Assembly (NCBI RefSeq): GCF_004365175.1
Contig: NZ_SOCE01000001.1
Location: forward strand, 979,154-1,043,153
Length of the DNA stretch: 64,000 bases
Source: Kribbella voronezhensis
GTDB lineage: Bacteria > Actinomycetota > Actinomycetes > Propionibacteriales > Kribbellaceae
Reading direction: 5' to 3'
Under the pieces are notes generated by a model. The model saw only the letters and a list, made by a program, of their open reading frames with translations, did no database searches and had not been told where the DNA came from. Each line of letters begins with the position of its first letter. Position 1 is the first letter of the stretch. This document shows, one piece after another, positions 33,463 through 42,546 of this stretch. Position numbers and translations under genes: made by a program.

Positions 33463-34392
33463 TTAGGCGACGAGTGGGGTGGGGGCGGTGAAGGTGTTGC
33501 AGGCTTTGGGGTTGGCTGTGTCGTAGCCGGTGAGGCTCCAGTTGGCGGCGTTCTCGGTGCTGCCGTGGTCGCGCTTGGGGTCGATGAAGTTGCGGACGAG
33601 GGCTTGCCAGTCGGTCAGGTCCTGGTTGCCCAGCAGGTAGGTGTCCTGGTCGGCGCCGAGGGAGACACCGCTCAGGCAGTTCGCCTGGAGTTCGATGCGT
33701 CGGCTGCCCTGGAGCGAGAGGTCGACGCCACTGAGCGGCAGTTGCCACTGGTATTCGGCCCTGAGGATCCCGGTCAGCGCCTGGATGTGATGCCCGTACT
33801 CGTGGTCGAGCAGAAACGTGAGATAGGCCAACGTCTCGCCCTGGTTGTAGCGCCAGCCATCGAGGAAGGCGGTCGCGTCGACGTAGATCGTGTCGCCGCA
33901 GTAGTACGCGTCGCTGTCGTCCGTGTCGCAGGGTGACGACGGTGATTTGCCCTTCACCACGACCAGTTTCGGCGGCTTGAAGGTGAACCCGGCTTTGCGA
34001 ATCACGGGCGCCCAGGCCCGGTTCAGACAGCCCAAAAGCTCAGTCTGGAAGGCTCGGACGTTGGCGACCGAGGTCGGCTCCTGCTCCGGCTGAGTGCACC
34101 CCGTGGCCGGCAGTTTGCCGACCCGGTAGAGCGGGTTCTTGGTCAGCTGCGCGGGTTGCGGCGGCGCCGCTGCGACGTCGTCGGCTGTAGGGTCCGCGGA
34201 CGACGGCGTAGTACTGGGCAGGGCAGCGCGGGCCTTGGCAGCTTCCGACGCCTCGGCCGCTGCGGCGGATGCTTGTGGGTCGGCCTGTGCGAGCTGATGG
34301 CGGTCCCAACTGATCGCACCCACCGCGATGATGCCGAAGGCAAGTAATGCGGCGCCGCCGGCGATCAACTTCCGCCCCCGTGTCCGGTTCAC
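33463..34392 (-). CDS. YpfJ-family neutral zinc metallopeptidase
   Basis: This 309-residue protein has one N-terminal membrane anchor (about residues 9-27), an Ala/Ser/Pro linker to about residue 85, and a putative neutral zinc peptidase domain. The HExxH motif is in LLDHEYGHHIQ (His197, Glu198, His201). The expected downstream helix RIELQANCLSGV supplies the third ligand. It should act outside the membrane on unknown substrates. Two Cys pairs (GCLN.., PCDTDD..YYCGD) fit an exported protein. The start is GTG 34392 with no strong ribosome site. Dispersed repeats lie directly after its stop. Confidence 0.85.
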   Translation of the reverse strand: MNRTRGRKLIAGGAALLAFGIIAVGAISWDRHQLAQADPQASAAAAEASEAAKARAALPSTTPSSADPTADDVAAAPPQPAQLTKNPLYRVGKLPATGCTQPEQEPTSVANVRAFQTELLGCLNRAWAPVIRKAGFTFKPPKLVVVKGKSPSSPCDTDDSDAYYCGDTIYVDATAFLDGWRYNQGETLAYLTFLLDHEYGHHIQALTGILRAEYQWQLPLSGVDLSLQGSRRIELQANCLSGVSLGADQDTYLLGNQDLTDWQALVRNFIDPKRDHGSTENAANWSLTGYDTANPKACNTFTAPTPLVA

Positions 34393-34450
34393 CCGCAGAC
34401 CATAGCCCGCAGAGGCGGCGCCGACCGCCGGCCGACATCAAGCTGCAACC

Positions 34451-36601
34451 TCAGACGGTGAGGCGTCGTGACGCGACCAGTTCACCTCCGGAGTAGCCGT
34501 CGGCGCGAAGGACTTGGCCGGCCTTGACGTCGAGAACGGTCAGGTTGACCGGGTCGGCCGCCAGGTCCTCCGAGCTGATCGGGCGGTCGTCGAGGTAGAC
34601 GTCGACACGGTCGATGCCGTCGACGTCGAGGCCGACCGTCAACGTAGTACCGGCCAGTGAGACCGTCACCCCGAGGCGCCGGACCGGCATCGCGGTGAGC
34701 AAGGCGCCGGCCGCGTCGAGCAGGTCGACGTTGCCTTCGAGCAGGTCCGCGCGGGTCATCTTGTGGGTGGCGTCCGGCCGTACGCCGAGGTCCTCGACCG
34801 GAGTACCGGACAATTCGCCGACCCGCAGCGTGCGGCGGATCGCTACCCGCATGTTCGCACCGTTCGGCAGCGCCTCGTACGGCGAAGTAGGGTCCGGTGG
34901 CGGGGGCTCGTTCAGCAAGGTGGCGAGCAGCCCGTGGGTCCACACGTTCGCACCACCGGCGCCGGTGTTGTCGTCGACGCCGAGGATCTTGCCGATCTGG
35001 TGATCGGCGAAGCCGGCCGCGAAGATGTCGGTCGCGGAGTAGACCCTCGCGTCGGTGACGAGGACGACCGGACCGTAGTACGTCTGGCCGATCTCGTTCG
35101 CGCCGTCCTCGGGCGTGATCGGCTTCGCGGCGGAGTACGCCGCACCGGTCTCGGTGGCGAGGTCGAGCGAGTCGAACCACGGGCCGAGGTCGATACCGGC
35201 CGGGTTGTCCTTGTGGCGCCGGCACAACCGCAGGTTGAGCGGCGTACTGATGAACTGGACCGGCTCCGGCGAGATGTGCCGCGGCGTCATCGTCTGCAGG
35301 GTGAACTCGCTGGCGTAGATGTGCCCGCCGCCGTTGTCGCGGACGTCGACGATCAGCCCGTTCTGCGGCAGCGCCGCCGCGAGCCGGACGAACTCGTCGC
35401 GGAACGCGACCGGATCCGTGACACTGAAGGTGAAGATGCGCAGGTGTCCGAAGGTGCCGTGCGCGGTGACGACCTCGCGGGCCCGGAAGACGCCCGGCAT
35501 CGTGGTCGCCAGATCCGCGCCGCCGACCGCGACCGGCTCGGTGAGCTCGGCCGACGTCTGGCCTTGTTCGAGGTCGACCACCTCACGAACGTAGAGGGCC
35601 TTCTTGGCTCGCGCCTTCTCGTCGGAGTCGAGGTCGAGGCCCATCGACGCCGACGCCGGCGTGACCGCGTCCAGGTTCGTCATCGGCGGCAGGTTGGTGG
35701 TCACCTTCCATTGCTCGCGCAGTTCCTGGGCGGAACCGTCGAGACCGACGTAGCTCAAGGTGACCCAGTCCTCGTCCGGCGGTGCCTGGATCACCAGCGG
35801 GCGCAGGGTCAGGGATTCCAGGCCGCGGGCGAGGTTCGCGGCGTCGTTGCTGCCTGCGAACTGGGCTCCGTTCAGCGCGACGGCCCGCGCGATCGGCGTA
35901 CCGTTCCAGTGCGTCACCTCGGCACCCGGGCCGAACTGCGGAGCGCTGTAACCGGTGACGATATTGGTGATCAGGTAGTGCTCGCCGGTCGTGTCGTAGC
36001 ACTTCTCGATCATGAACGGCAGGTAGGCGATCTTGCCGGCGAACGGCGCCGGCAGCAGGTAGTTGGTGTGCAGGTCGCGGACCGAATGGAAGATGCTGGA
36101 CATCTCGCGGTGGAAGATCCATTCGGCTTCCATCGACTCTGCGGTACGGCGTTCCATCCGGGCGCGCATGACGCGGAGCCGCTGCAGCGGATTCACGGCG
36201 TGCATCGCGACCTTCTCCGGCAGGTGCACGTAGTTCTGCTCGAGCAGGAGTAGCGCCTGGTCGACCAGCAGTTTTCGCTGGTCGAGCGTCAAGGTTCCTG
36301 CCGACGCGAGAAACTGCGGCAGCGGAACGGTCGAGGCCTGCTCTGCCGGCGCGGCGGTCTTCTTTGCTGCGGCGGCATTCTTTGCGGCGGCGGCATTCTT
36401 TGCAGCGGCGGCATTCTTTGCAGCGGTCTTGTTTGCAGCCGTGTTCTTTGAAGCGGTCTTCTTCGCGACAGTCTTGTTTGCCGCAGTGGTCTTCGCGGCC
36501 GTCTTCTTTGCTGTCGCCGTCGTCTTCTTGGCTGCGGTCTTCTTGGCTGCGGTCTTCTTCGCTGTCGTCTTCTTGGCAGCGGACTTGCGTGGTCCTGGCA
36601 T
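34451..36601 (-). CDS. S41-family (tail-specific-protease-like) protein with a histone-H1-like tail
   Basis: This 716-residue protein begins with about 88 residues of Lys/Ala repeats (AKKTAAKKT, AAAAKNAAAA), like the C-terminal tail of histone H1 or actinobacterial HU/Lsr2-type DNA-binding tails. The body is S41-like: a helical cap (residues 90-200), a middle region, and a core with LIVDVRDNGGGHIYASEF and ARVYSATDIFAAGFADHQIGK, carrying the candidate Ser and Lys. No signal peptide or membrane segment is seen, so it should be cytoplasmic. ATG 36601 has GGGGGAG directly before it. The longer frame to 36724 adds unlikely residues. The tail suggests nucleic-acid or polyanion binding; the protease activity is inferred. 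Confidence 0.8.
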   Translation of the reverse strand: MPGPRKSAAKKTTAKKTAAKKTAAKKTTATAKKTAAKTTAANKTVAKKTASKNTAANKTAAKNAAAAKNAAAAKNAAAAKKTAAPAEQASTVPLPQFLASAGTLTLDQRKLLVDQALLLLEQNYVHLPEKVAMHAVNPLQRLRVMRARMERRTAESMEAEWIFHREMSSIFHSVRDLHTNYLLPAPFAGKIAYLPFMIEKCYDTTGEHYLITNIVTGYSAPQFGPGAEVTHWNGTPIARAVALNGAQFAGSNDAANLARGLESLTLRPLVIQAPPDEDWVTLSYVGLDGSAQELREQWKVTTNLPPMTNLDAVTPASASMGLDLDSDEKARAKKALYVREVVDLEQGQTSAELTEPVAVGGADLATTMPGVFRAREVVTAHGTFGHLRIFTFSVTDPVAFRDEFVRLAAALPQNGLIVDVRDNGGGHIYASEFTLQTMTPRHISPEPVQFISTPLNLRLCRRHKDNPAGIDLGPWFDSLDLATETGAAYSAAKPITPEDGANEIGQTYYGPVVLVTDARVYSATDIFAAGFADHQIGKILGVDDNTGAGGANVWTHGLLATLLNEPPPPDPTSPYEALPNGANMRVAIRRTLRVGELSGTPVEDLGVRPDATHKMTRADLLEGNVDLLDAAGALLTAMPVRRLGVTVSLAGTTLTVGLDVDGIDRVDVYLDDRPISSEDLAADPVNLTVLDVKAGQVLRADGYSGGELVASRRLTV

Positions 36602-36735
36602 GACTCCCCCAAAAATGCAGCCCCTCCCCTGGGCCGCGATGCCACTACCGTCCGTCGCGGCCTGGGCGATGTCAACGGCTCGGCACGCGGTTGTCCGGAT
36701 GGCCAACACCTCGGCGGTCAACAACGATCGAGTGC

Positions 36736-37899
36736 ATGCGGATCACACGTTCATTGATGACGGCCGCCCTGTTGATCGGCCTCTGCCAAGTACCGACGGC
36801 GCACGCTGTTGCGTCCTTCCCGCGCATCGACGCGTCCGGCTTCCAACTGGTCTCGGGCGACACGTTCGCGACGTACGGCGACCGGGTCACGGCACTCGAA
36901 CAGAAACCCGGGCTCACCCCGGTAGGCGTCACCGAAGTACTGGCTGCCGCCAATCGGACCGGGCGCCCCCTGTGCCATTCGACGTACCTGACGGCCGCTC
37001 TGGATCCGAAGGGGTTCTGCTGGCAGGACGGGGAGGACGACGACGAGAACGTGTGGATCCCGCAGGGCGTCACCGGTTCGGGCGACGCGGGTGGCGGGCG
37101 TCGCGTGGTGGCGGCGACTTGGCACAACGCGAACGACACCGCGATCCGGGTGTCGTTCGTCGACCTCACGACGTACAAGTACCGGCATGTTCTGCTCGTC
37201 GAACCGACCTCCGACGGCAACTTCACCGCGATCGCCGGACACGGGCACGGCATGTTCTGGTCCGGCAACAAACTTGTGGTCGCGACGAGCGGTTCCGTAC
37301 TGCGTGTCTTCGACCTCTCCCACATCTGGCGGACCGACACGTCGACCGGCGAGGTCGGCTTAGGTGCCGACGGCAAGTACCACGCGCTCTGGCACGCGTT
37401 CGCGCTGCCGCAGATCGGCGCCTACTGGTACGCCGGTGGTGGGTGCGCCAACAGCACCGGCTCCAAACCCTGTTTCGCGAGCCTCGGCATCGACCACTCC
37501 GGCACCGGTTCCTTCGTCGCCGCCGAACACACGACGCGAGGCGGCGGCCGAATCGTCCGCTGGCCGCTGGACGAAGCCGCCAGCCTACCTCGCGCCGTCG
37601 ATGGCGTGGTGCAAGCGGTCGAGGCTTTCGATTCGCCGGTGTGGGGGATGCAGGGGGCGGTGTCCTATGAGGGGAAGTTCGTGATCACGGGGGTATGTCC
37701 GGAGTACGCGGACAACATCGGCGACGGCGTCGACTATCCGAGCTGCTTACACCGAGGGATCGGCGGCAGCTCCACGTCGGTTTGGACGAAGGCGCCCCGA
37801 AACACGGAGAACCTCTCCTACTGGCCGGCCACGAAAGAACTATGGCTCCTGAGCGAACAACTCCGAGAACGGGTGGTCGCCCACATACCTTGGAGCTGA
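36736..37899 (+). CDS. Secreted protein of unknown function
   Basis: This 387-residue protein has a signal peptide (MRITRSLMTAALLIGLC, cleavage near AHAVA). The mature part is rich in aromatic, Gly and Ser residues with repeated beta-like segments (GHGHGMFWSGNKLVVATSG, VVAATWHNANDTAIRVSF), suggesting a beta-propeller-like fold. Cys pairs (LCHST/FCWQD, GCANS/PCFAS, VCPEY/SCLHR) fit disulfides. I do not recognise the family. ATG 36736 starts the signal; upstream GTG is possible. It is divergent from the S41-like gene and followed by the repeat cluster. Confidence 0.75.
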   Translation: MRITRSLMTAALLIGLCQVPTAHAVASFPRIDASGFQLVSGDTFATYGDRVTALEQKPGLTPVGVTEVLAAANRTGRPLCHSTYLTAALDPKGFCWQDGEDDDENVWIPQGVTGSGDAGGGRRVVAATWHNANDTAIRVSFVDLTTYKYRHVLLVEPTSDGNFTAIAGHGHGMFWSGNKLVVATSGSVLRVFDLSHIWRTDTSTGEVGLGADGKYHALWHAFALPQIGAYWYAGGGCANSTGSKPCFASLGIDHSGTGSFVAAEHTTRGGGRIVRWPLDEAASLPRAVDGVVQAVEAFDSPVWGMQGAVSYEGKFVITGVCPEYADNIGDGVDYPSCLHRGIGGSSTSVWTKAPRNTENLSYWPATKELWLLSEQLRERVVAHIPWS

Positions 37900-38020
37900 C
37901 CTGGTAGGTAGATCGGAGCGACGCAACTGGTTGGGCGAGTCGGTCGAACGAGCGACAGAATCGATGCCGCAGGAGGACGCGAGAGCGGGATGACTGTGCT
38001 TGCGGCTGGCTCAAGGACGC

Positions 38021-38462
38021 AGGAGTACGCGCAGCGGGTCGCCGTACACGGTCCACCGGAACGAACCCCGCGACACCTACGCATTTGATGAGCCGCGACG
38101 AAGGAGCGGCGAACTCGGTTGAGTAGGGGACGCAGGAGCCGCGCACCCGGCACACCCGCCACCGTTCCTCATCGGACCGCCTACATTCGAGCCGCGACGA
38201 AGGAGCGGCGACCTGGGGTGGGTGGGTCGAGCGGCCGACGAAGGAGGACGCGAAGCGGGCCGTCGTACCAGCAACCCAGCAGCACTCCCCTCGGCCCCGC
38301 ACGCTTTTACCGAGCCGCGACGAAGGAGCGGCGAGCCGGTCCACCACAGCACCGTTACTCATCACACCCGCCTGCATTCGAGCCGCGACGAAGGAGCGGC
38401 GGCCAGGGGTGGGTGGGTCGAGCGGCCGACGAAGGAGGACGCGAAGCGGGTCGTCGTACGAG
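38021..38462 (+). repeat. Dispersed intergenic repeat, cluster B
   Basis: Two long copies (about 38158-38269 and 38350-38462) share even their 5' flanks (CACCGTT.CTCATC, CGCCT.CATTCGAGCC). Two 5' half copies (38090-38112, 38312-38335) and one 3' half copy (38021-38049) are interspersed. Each 5' half contains a GCCGC/GCGGC hairpin. The cluster fills most of the 593-base gap between the secreted-protein gene and the M50-like gene, all in the same orientation, ending 30 bases before the next start codon. No open frame here looks like a protein. Confidence 0.85.
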
Positions 38463-38492
38463 GGTTGACCGGAGGGCTGGAAGGATGGGGTG

Positions 38493-39197
38493 ATGAGTGA
38501 GGTTTGGAACAACATCACCTCGGCGCAGCCTGCGGTGTCGGTGCGGGTGGTGGTTGCTACCGGCGTGGTCGCGTTGGCGTTGATCGCGTGGCGCCCGGTG
38601 TGGCGGCATACGCGGCAGGTGGTGACGATCGCGCATGAGGGTGCTCACGGCCTCGTCGCGCTCGTTGTCGGGCGCAAGCTCGCCGGGATCAGACTGCACT
38701 CGGACACCTCCGGCGTCACCGTTTCGCGCGGCCGACCGACCGGACCAGGCATGATCGCGGTCCTGTTGGCCGGTTACCCCGGACCCGCGTTGTTCGGACT
38801 GGCGGCTGCGTTCGCCCTGAGCCGCGGGTACGCCGTGGCGTTGCTCTGGGGCCTCCTGCTCGCGCTGGTGATTCTCCTGCTGCAGATCCGGAACCTCTTC
38901 GGACTCTGGTCGGTAGTTGCCTTCGGCGCCGTGGTGTTCGCGGTGTCCTGGTGGGGTTCGCCGTCGGTGCAGTCCGCGTTCGCTCACCTGCTCACGTGGT
39001 TCCTGCTGCTCTCGGCGCCCCGGGCTGTGCTCGAGTTGCAGCATTCCCGGCGCGGTGGTGGCGGCCGTAGTTCCGATGCGGACCAGTTGCGTCGACTGAC
39101 CGGCGTACCGGCGTTGCTCTGGGTCGGCGCGTTCGGCGTGGTGACGCTCGCGTGCTTGGCGCTCGGCGTCATCTGGTCCGGCCTGCTTCCCAGCTGA
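38493..39197 (+). CDS. M50-like membrane metallopeptidase
   Basis: This 234-residue membrane protein has about six helices and an HExxH-type motif IAHEGAH (His48, Glu49, His52) next to the first helix, as in M50 site-2 proteases of the short M50B type. No PDZ domain is present. A typical second motif is not clear: the polar region near LLAGYPGPALFG resembles the 'NxxPxxxxDG' position without the Asp, so activity is uncertain. The start is ATG 38493 with AAGGA 7 bases upstream. A strong bidirectional terminator follows the stop. Confidence 0.75.
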   Translation: MSEVWNNITSAQPAVSVRVVVATGVVALALIAWRPVWRHTRQVVTIAHEGAHGLVALVVGRKLAGIRLHSDTSGVTVSRGRPTGPGMIAVLLAGYPGPALFGLAAAFALSRGYAVALLWGLLLALVILLLQIRNLFGLWSVVAFGAVVFAVSWWGSPSVQSAFAHLLTWFLLLSAPRAVLELQHSRRGGGGRSSDADQLRRLTGVPALLWVGAFGVVTLACLALGVIWSGLLPS

Positions 39198-39200
39198 CCC

Positions 39201-39232
39201 CGGTGGCACCGGGTCCATGCCCGGTGCCACCG
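39201..39232. terminator. Bidirectional terminator
   Basis: A perfect 13-bp stem (39201-39213 with 39220-39232) with a 6-base loop lies between the stops of the convergent M50-like and phospholipase genes. Confidence 0.9.
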
Positions 39233-39239
39233 AAGTAGG

Positions 39240-40766
39240 TCAGTGCTTGGTCGGCTGACCGGTCGACGGGTCCAGCCGGAGAGTGGCGTGCGACCGGTGG
39301 CGGAAGTCGAACAGGTTGTTCAAACTGCCGGCTTTCTCGTCGAAGGAGTAGTTCCCGATCCGGCCGAGGTGCCAGTTGTCCTCGACGAAGCGCAGGACCG
39401 AGGTCTGGTCGGTGGTGGAGTGGTCGACGAAGTTCTGCTTCGCGTACTGCGAAACGACCAGCAAGGGCAGCCGGGGTCCGTACCCGCAGCGGTCCTGGTA
39501 GCCGCCGGCGATCCGCGCCGGGTTGGTGCCGCAGTTCTTGCCGTCGGTGAGGGCGTCGTGGGCCGGGTCGTTCGACTGGTTCACGACCGGGCCGACCTGG
39601 TGGTCGTACCAGCCGTCGCTGTCGTCGTAGGCAATGACGACGGCCGTGTTCTTCCAGTCCTTGGACTTCTGCAGCTTGTTGATCGTGTCGACCACGAACT
39701 GCTGCTCGTCGAGTGGCGTGGAGTAGCCGGCGTGGCCGTCCTGGTACGCGGCCGCCTTCAGGTAGCTGACCGCCGGCATGTTGCCGTGGTTCACCGCGGC
39801 CCAGAAGTCGGTCAGGTCGTACTGGTGGTTCGCCGGGCCGTTGTGCCCGATCTCCTTCACCGAGGCGGGGCGTACGTGCTGCAGGTTGGCCGTGCTCGCG
39901 TAGTACTGGAACGGCTCGTGGTGCGGGATGTAGTCCTTGCTGACAACGCCACCGACGTCAGTGTGGCTGGCGTTGCAGTCGGCGAAGCCGCCCTGGAACC
40001 AGCCCCAGCTGACGCCCTTGGCGTTCAGCAGGTCGCCGATGTTCTTGTTCTTGGGGTCGACCGACGCGGAGCTGTCCCGGGTGTTGCACTTGTCCCCGGC
40101 CGGCTGCGGGTCGCCGATCATCGTGCCGGTGGCGGCCGGTACGGCGTCGGCGTCGGCGCTGAAGCCGTGCGTCTGACCGGAGACCAGGTTGATCGCGCCC
40201 GGCGTCGAGGGACCGTAGACGGTGCCGTACGAGTTGTCGCTCATGGCGAACCGCTGCGCGTAGTTCCAGAGTCCGGTGACGGTGTTGCCGTCGTAGTACC
40301 CCATCACGAGGCCCATGCCGTGGCCGTAGTCCGCGCAGGTGCCGGCTCCCCGGCCGACCGTCTCGACGACCTTGTCCATCAGGCCGGAGTGCACGGCCTT
40401 CTGCTCGTCGGCGTAGTTGTGGTCCTGGTCGCAGGTCTGCGCCTGGTCGCGGCCGAGCCGGAACGGCTGGACCGAGTTCGGGTTGTTGGGGGCAAGCAGT
40501 GGGGCGTTCAGCCCGTTGACGCTCGGCGTGTCCGGTGCGGCGGTGAAGCGCGGCTCGCCGGCTGGGTTGGCCGCCGTCGGGTAGGTCGCGAAGTAGTGAT
40601 CGAACGACACGTTCTCCTGGAAGATCACGACCAGATGTTTGATCGGTGTCGCCGTCCGCACGCTCTGGTCATGGCCGAGCGCCACCGCCGGGACGGCGGC
40701 TCCGAGCAGGACGAGCGACCCCAGAGCGGCCACGAGCGGGATCCGGCGGGTACTCCTGACAGACAT
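39240..40766 (-). CDS. Secreted phospholipase C / phosphoesterase
   Basis: This 508-residue exported protein has a Tat-like signal region (RSTRRIPLVAALG, cleavage near AVALG). It belongs to the bacterial phosphoesterase family, with VVIFQENVSFDHYF at the start and VVIAYDDSDGWYDHQ, the metal/nucleophile regions of acid phosphatase/phospholipase C proteins. It would cleave phospho-head groups from lipids or other phosphodiesters outside the cell. ATG 40766 has AAGGAG about 7 bases upstream; a longer frame to 40928 lacks a signal. Cys pairs fit an exported enzyme. Confidence 0.85.
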   Translation of the reverse strand: MSVRSTRRIPLVAALGSLVLLGAAVPAVALGHDQSVRTATPIKHLVVIFQENVSFDHYFATYPTAANPAGEPRFTAAPDTPSVNGLNAPLLAPNNPNSVQPFRLGRDQAQTCDQDHNYADEQKAVHSGLMDKVVETVGRGAGTCADYGHGMGLVMGYYDGNTVTGLWNYAQRFAMSDNSYGTVYGPSTPGAINLVSGQTHGFSADADAVPAATGTMIGDPQPAGDKCNTRDSSASVDPKNKNIGDLLNAKGVSWGWFQGGFADCNASHTDVGGVVSKDYIPHHEPFQYYASTANLQHVRPASVKEIGHNGPANHQYDLTDFWAAVNHGNMPAVSYLKAAAYQDGHAGYSTPLDEQQFVVDTINKLQKSKDWKNTAVVIAYDDSDGWYDHQVGPVVNQSNDPAHDALTDGKNCGTNPARIAGGYQDRCGYGPRLPLLVVSQYAKQNFVDHSTTDQTSVLRFVEDNWHLGRIGNYSFDEKAGSLNNLFDFRHRSHATLRLDPSTGQPTKH

Positions 40767-40854
40767 GACTTTCTCCTTCGAAACCGTTCGACTGCGGTTT
40801 GATGGTCTTGAAAGACCATCGGAAAGTAACACCGCCGGGTTGACGGCGCGAGAC

Positions 40855-41886
40855 TCAGCCGCGGCCGCCTTCGATCGGGCGATCCCGCTGCGCCAGGCCT
40901 GGACCGCCGTACGGGTAGTCCGCCGCACCCGGATCGCTTGCCTCGTCCAGCGCCGCCCGCTCCTCGTCGGTGAGGTGCAGGTCGGCCGCGGCGAGGTTGT
41001 CGTCCAGCTGCTCCGTCGTCCGGGCGCCGAGGATCACCGAGGTGACCGCCGGCCGGTCCACCAGCCAGGCCAGCGCGACCTGCGCCATCGAGATGCCGCG
41101 CGCCTCCGCGATCCGGCGGACGGCGTCGACGACGTCGCGGACCCGCTGGTTCTTGCTCCGCCGGTGCCACGACTCGACACCACGGTTCGGATCCTCACCG
41201 AGCCGCGTCGCGCCGGTCGGCTCCTCGTCGAACGAGTACTTGCCGGTCAGCCAGCCGCCGCCGAGCGGCGACCACGGCAGCAGGCCGAGCTTGTTCTCGA
41301 TCGCCGCCGGCACGATCTCCCACTCGATCTCGCGGACCAGCAGGTTGTACTGCGGTTGCAGCGTCACCAGCGGTAACCAGCCCTGCCGGTCGATCAGGTC
41401 GCAGGCTTTCTGCAGCTGCCAGCCGGTGAAGTTCGACAGTCCGCCGTACCCGATCTTGCCGGCCCGGACCGCGTCCTCGAGGAAGCTGAGTGTTTCCTGC
41501 AACGGCGTGACCGGGTCCCACGCGTGCAGCTGGTAGAGGTCGATGTGGTCGACACCGAGTCGGGTCAGCGACGCGTCCAGGGCACGCCGCAGATGACGAC
41601 GCGACGTACCGACATCGTTGGGTGTGTCACCGGTCGGGAACCGGCCCTTGGTCGCCAGTACGACGGTGTTGCGCGCGGAGCTCGTCGCCAGCCAGCGGCC
41701 GATGATCTTCTCCGAGGCGCCGGCCGAGTACACGTCGGCCGTGTCGATCAGGATGCCGCCGACCTCGACGTACCGGTCGAGCTGTTCGTGCGCGTCCGCC
41801 TCGTCGGTTTCGTTGCCGAACGTCATCGTGCCCAGCGCGTACGTCGACACGACGGTGCCGCTGTTGCCCAGAGTGCGGTATTCCAC
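40855..41886 (-). CDS. Aldo/keto reductase
   Basis: This 343-residue enzyme shows the standard tetrad: DTADVYSAG (Asp, Tyr), LATKGRF (Lys) and LYQLHAW (His). A C-terminal NADPH-binding pattern, SVILGARTTEQLDDN, follows. It resembles the large AKR group acting on sugars, aldehydes or ketones; the substrate is unknown. GTG 41886 has GGGAGGAAGCT directly upstream. It is separated by 88 bases from the phospholipase gene downstream and is probably independent. Confidence 0.9.
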   Translation of the reverse strand: MEYRTLGNSGTVVSTYALGTMTFGNETDEADAHEQLDRYVEVGGILIDTADVYSAGASEKIIGRWLATSSARNTVVLATKGRFPTGDTPNDVGTSRRHLRRALDASLTRLGVDHIDLYQLHAWDPVTPLQETLSFLEDAVRAGKIGYGGLSNFTGWQLQKACDLIDRQGWLPLVTLQPQYNLLVREIEWEIVPAAIENKLGLLPWSPLGGGWLTGKYSFDEEPTGATRLGEDPNRGVESWHRRSKNQRVRDVVDAVRRIAEARGISMAQVALAWLVDRPAVTSVILGARTTEQLDDNLAAADLHLTDEERAALDEASDPGAADYPYGGPGLAQRDRPIEGGRG

Positions 41887-42016
41887 AGCTTCCTCCCAAG
41901 AGGTCGGGACAGAGGACCGGTTGCCACCCTAGACCGCCTTCACACCCGGCGACCGAGAACTGTCCACAGGCCGCGCTACGGTGGTTTCCGATCGCCTGAC
42001 GCGAAGGAGAAGAAGC

Positions 42017-42517
42017 GTGAACACCAGCGAACTGCTGCTCGATGCGTACGGCCGGATCCAGGAAGTCGTGCGCGACCTGCTCGACGGACTGGACGACAAG
42101 ACTCTGAGTACCCGGCCTCAAGACAGCGGCAACTCGATCGCCTGGCTGGTCTGGCATCTGACCCGGATCCAGGACGATCACCTGGCCGATGCCGGCGGCT
42201 ACGAGCAGGTCTACACCGCCGACGGCTGGCACGAGCGGCTCGGCCTGCCGTTCGACGCGTCCGACACCGGCTACGGGCACTCCGCCGACCAGGTCGCGGC
42301 CGTCCAACTGTCGGCCGACCAACTCACCGGGTACTACGACGCCGTGCACGCCCGCTCGGTCGAATACCTGAAGACGCTGACGGACGAGGATCTCGACCGC
42401 GTCGTCGACAAGAGGTGGAAGCCACCGGTCACGCTCGGCGTGCGACTGGTGAGCGTTCTGTCCGACGACCTGCAGCACGCCGGCCAGGCGGCGTACGTCC
42501 GTGGGCTGCTGAGCTGA
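42017..42517 (+). CDS. DinB/DUF664-like four-helix protein
   Basis: This 166-residue protein is of the DinB/YfiT four-helix-bundle class. The metal-ligand pattern is visible: IAWLVWHLTRIQDDHLAD (first His pair) and DDLQHAGQAAYVRGLL (last His). Such proteins are often thiol-dependent transferases, with mycothiol or bacillithiol as partner; the function here is unknown. GTG 42017 has AAGGAG 7 bases upstream, which rules out the longer frame from 41981. Its stop lies in a 16-bp tandem duplication. Confidence 0.8.
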   Translation: MNTSELLLDAYGRIQEVVRDLLDGLDDKTLSTRPQDSGNSIAWLVWHLTRIQDDHLADAGGYEQVYTADGWHERLGLPFDASDTGYGHSADQVAAVQLSADQLTGYYDAVHARSVEYLKTLTDEDLDRVVDKRWKPPVTLGVRLVSVLSDDLQHAGQAAYVRGLLS

Positions 42518-42546
42518 TGCCGTGGGCAACTGATGCCGTGGGCAAC
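42515..42546. repeat. 16-bp perfect tandem duplication over a stop codon
   Basis: TGATGCCGTGGGCAAC occurs at 42515-42530 and again at 42531-42546, the first copy beginning with the stop codon of the DinB-like gene. It lies between convergent gene ends and looks like a slippage event. Confidence 0.85.
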
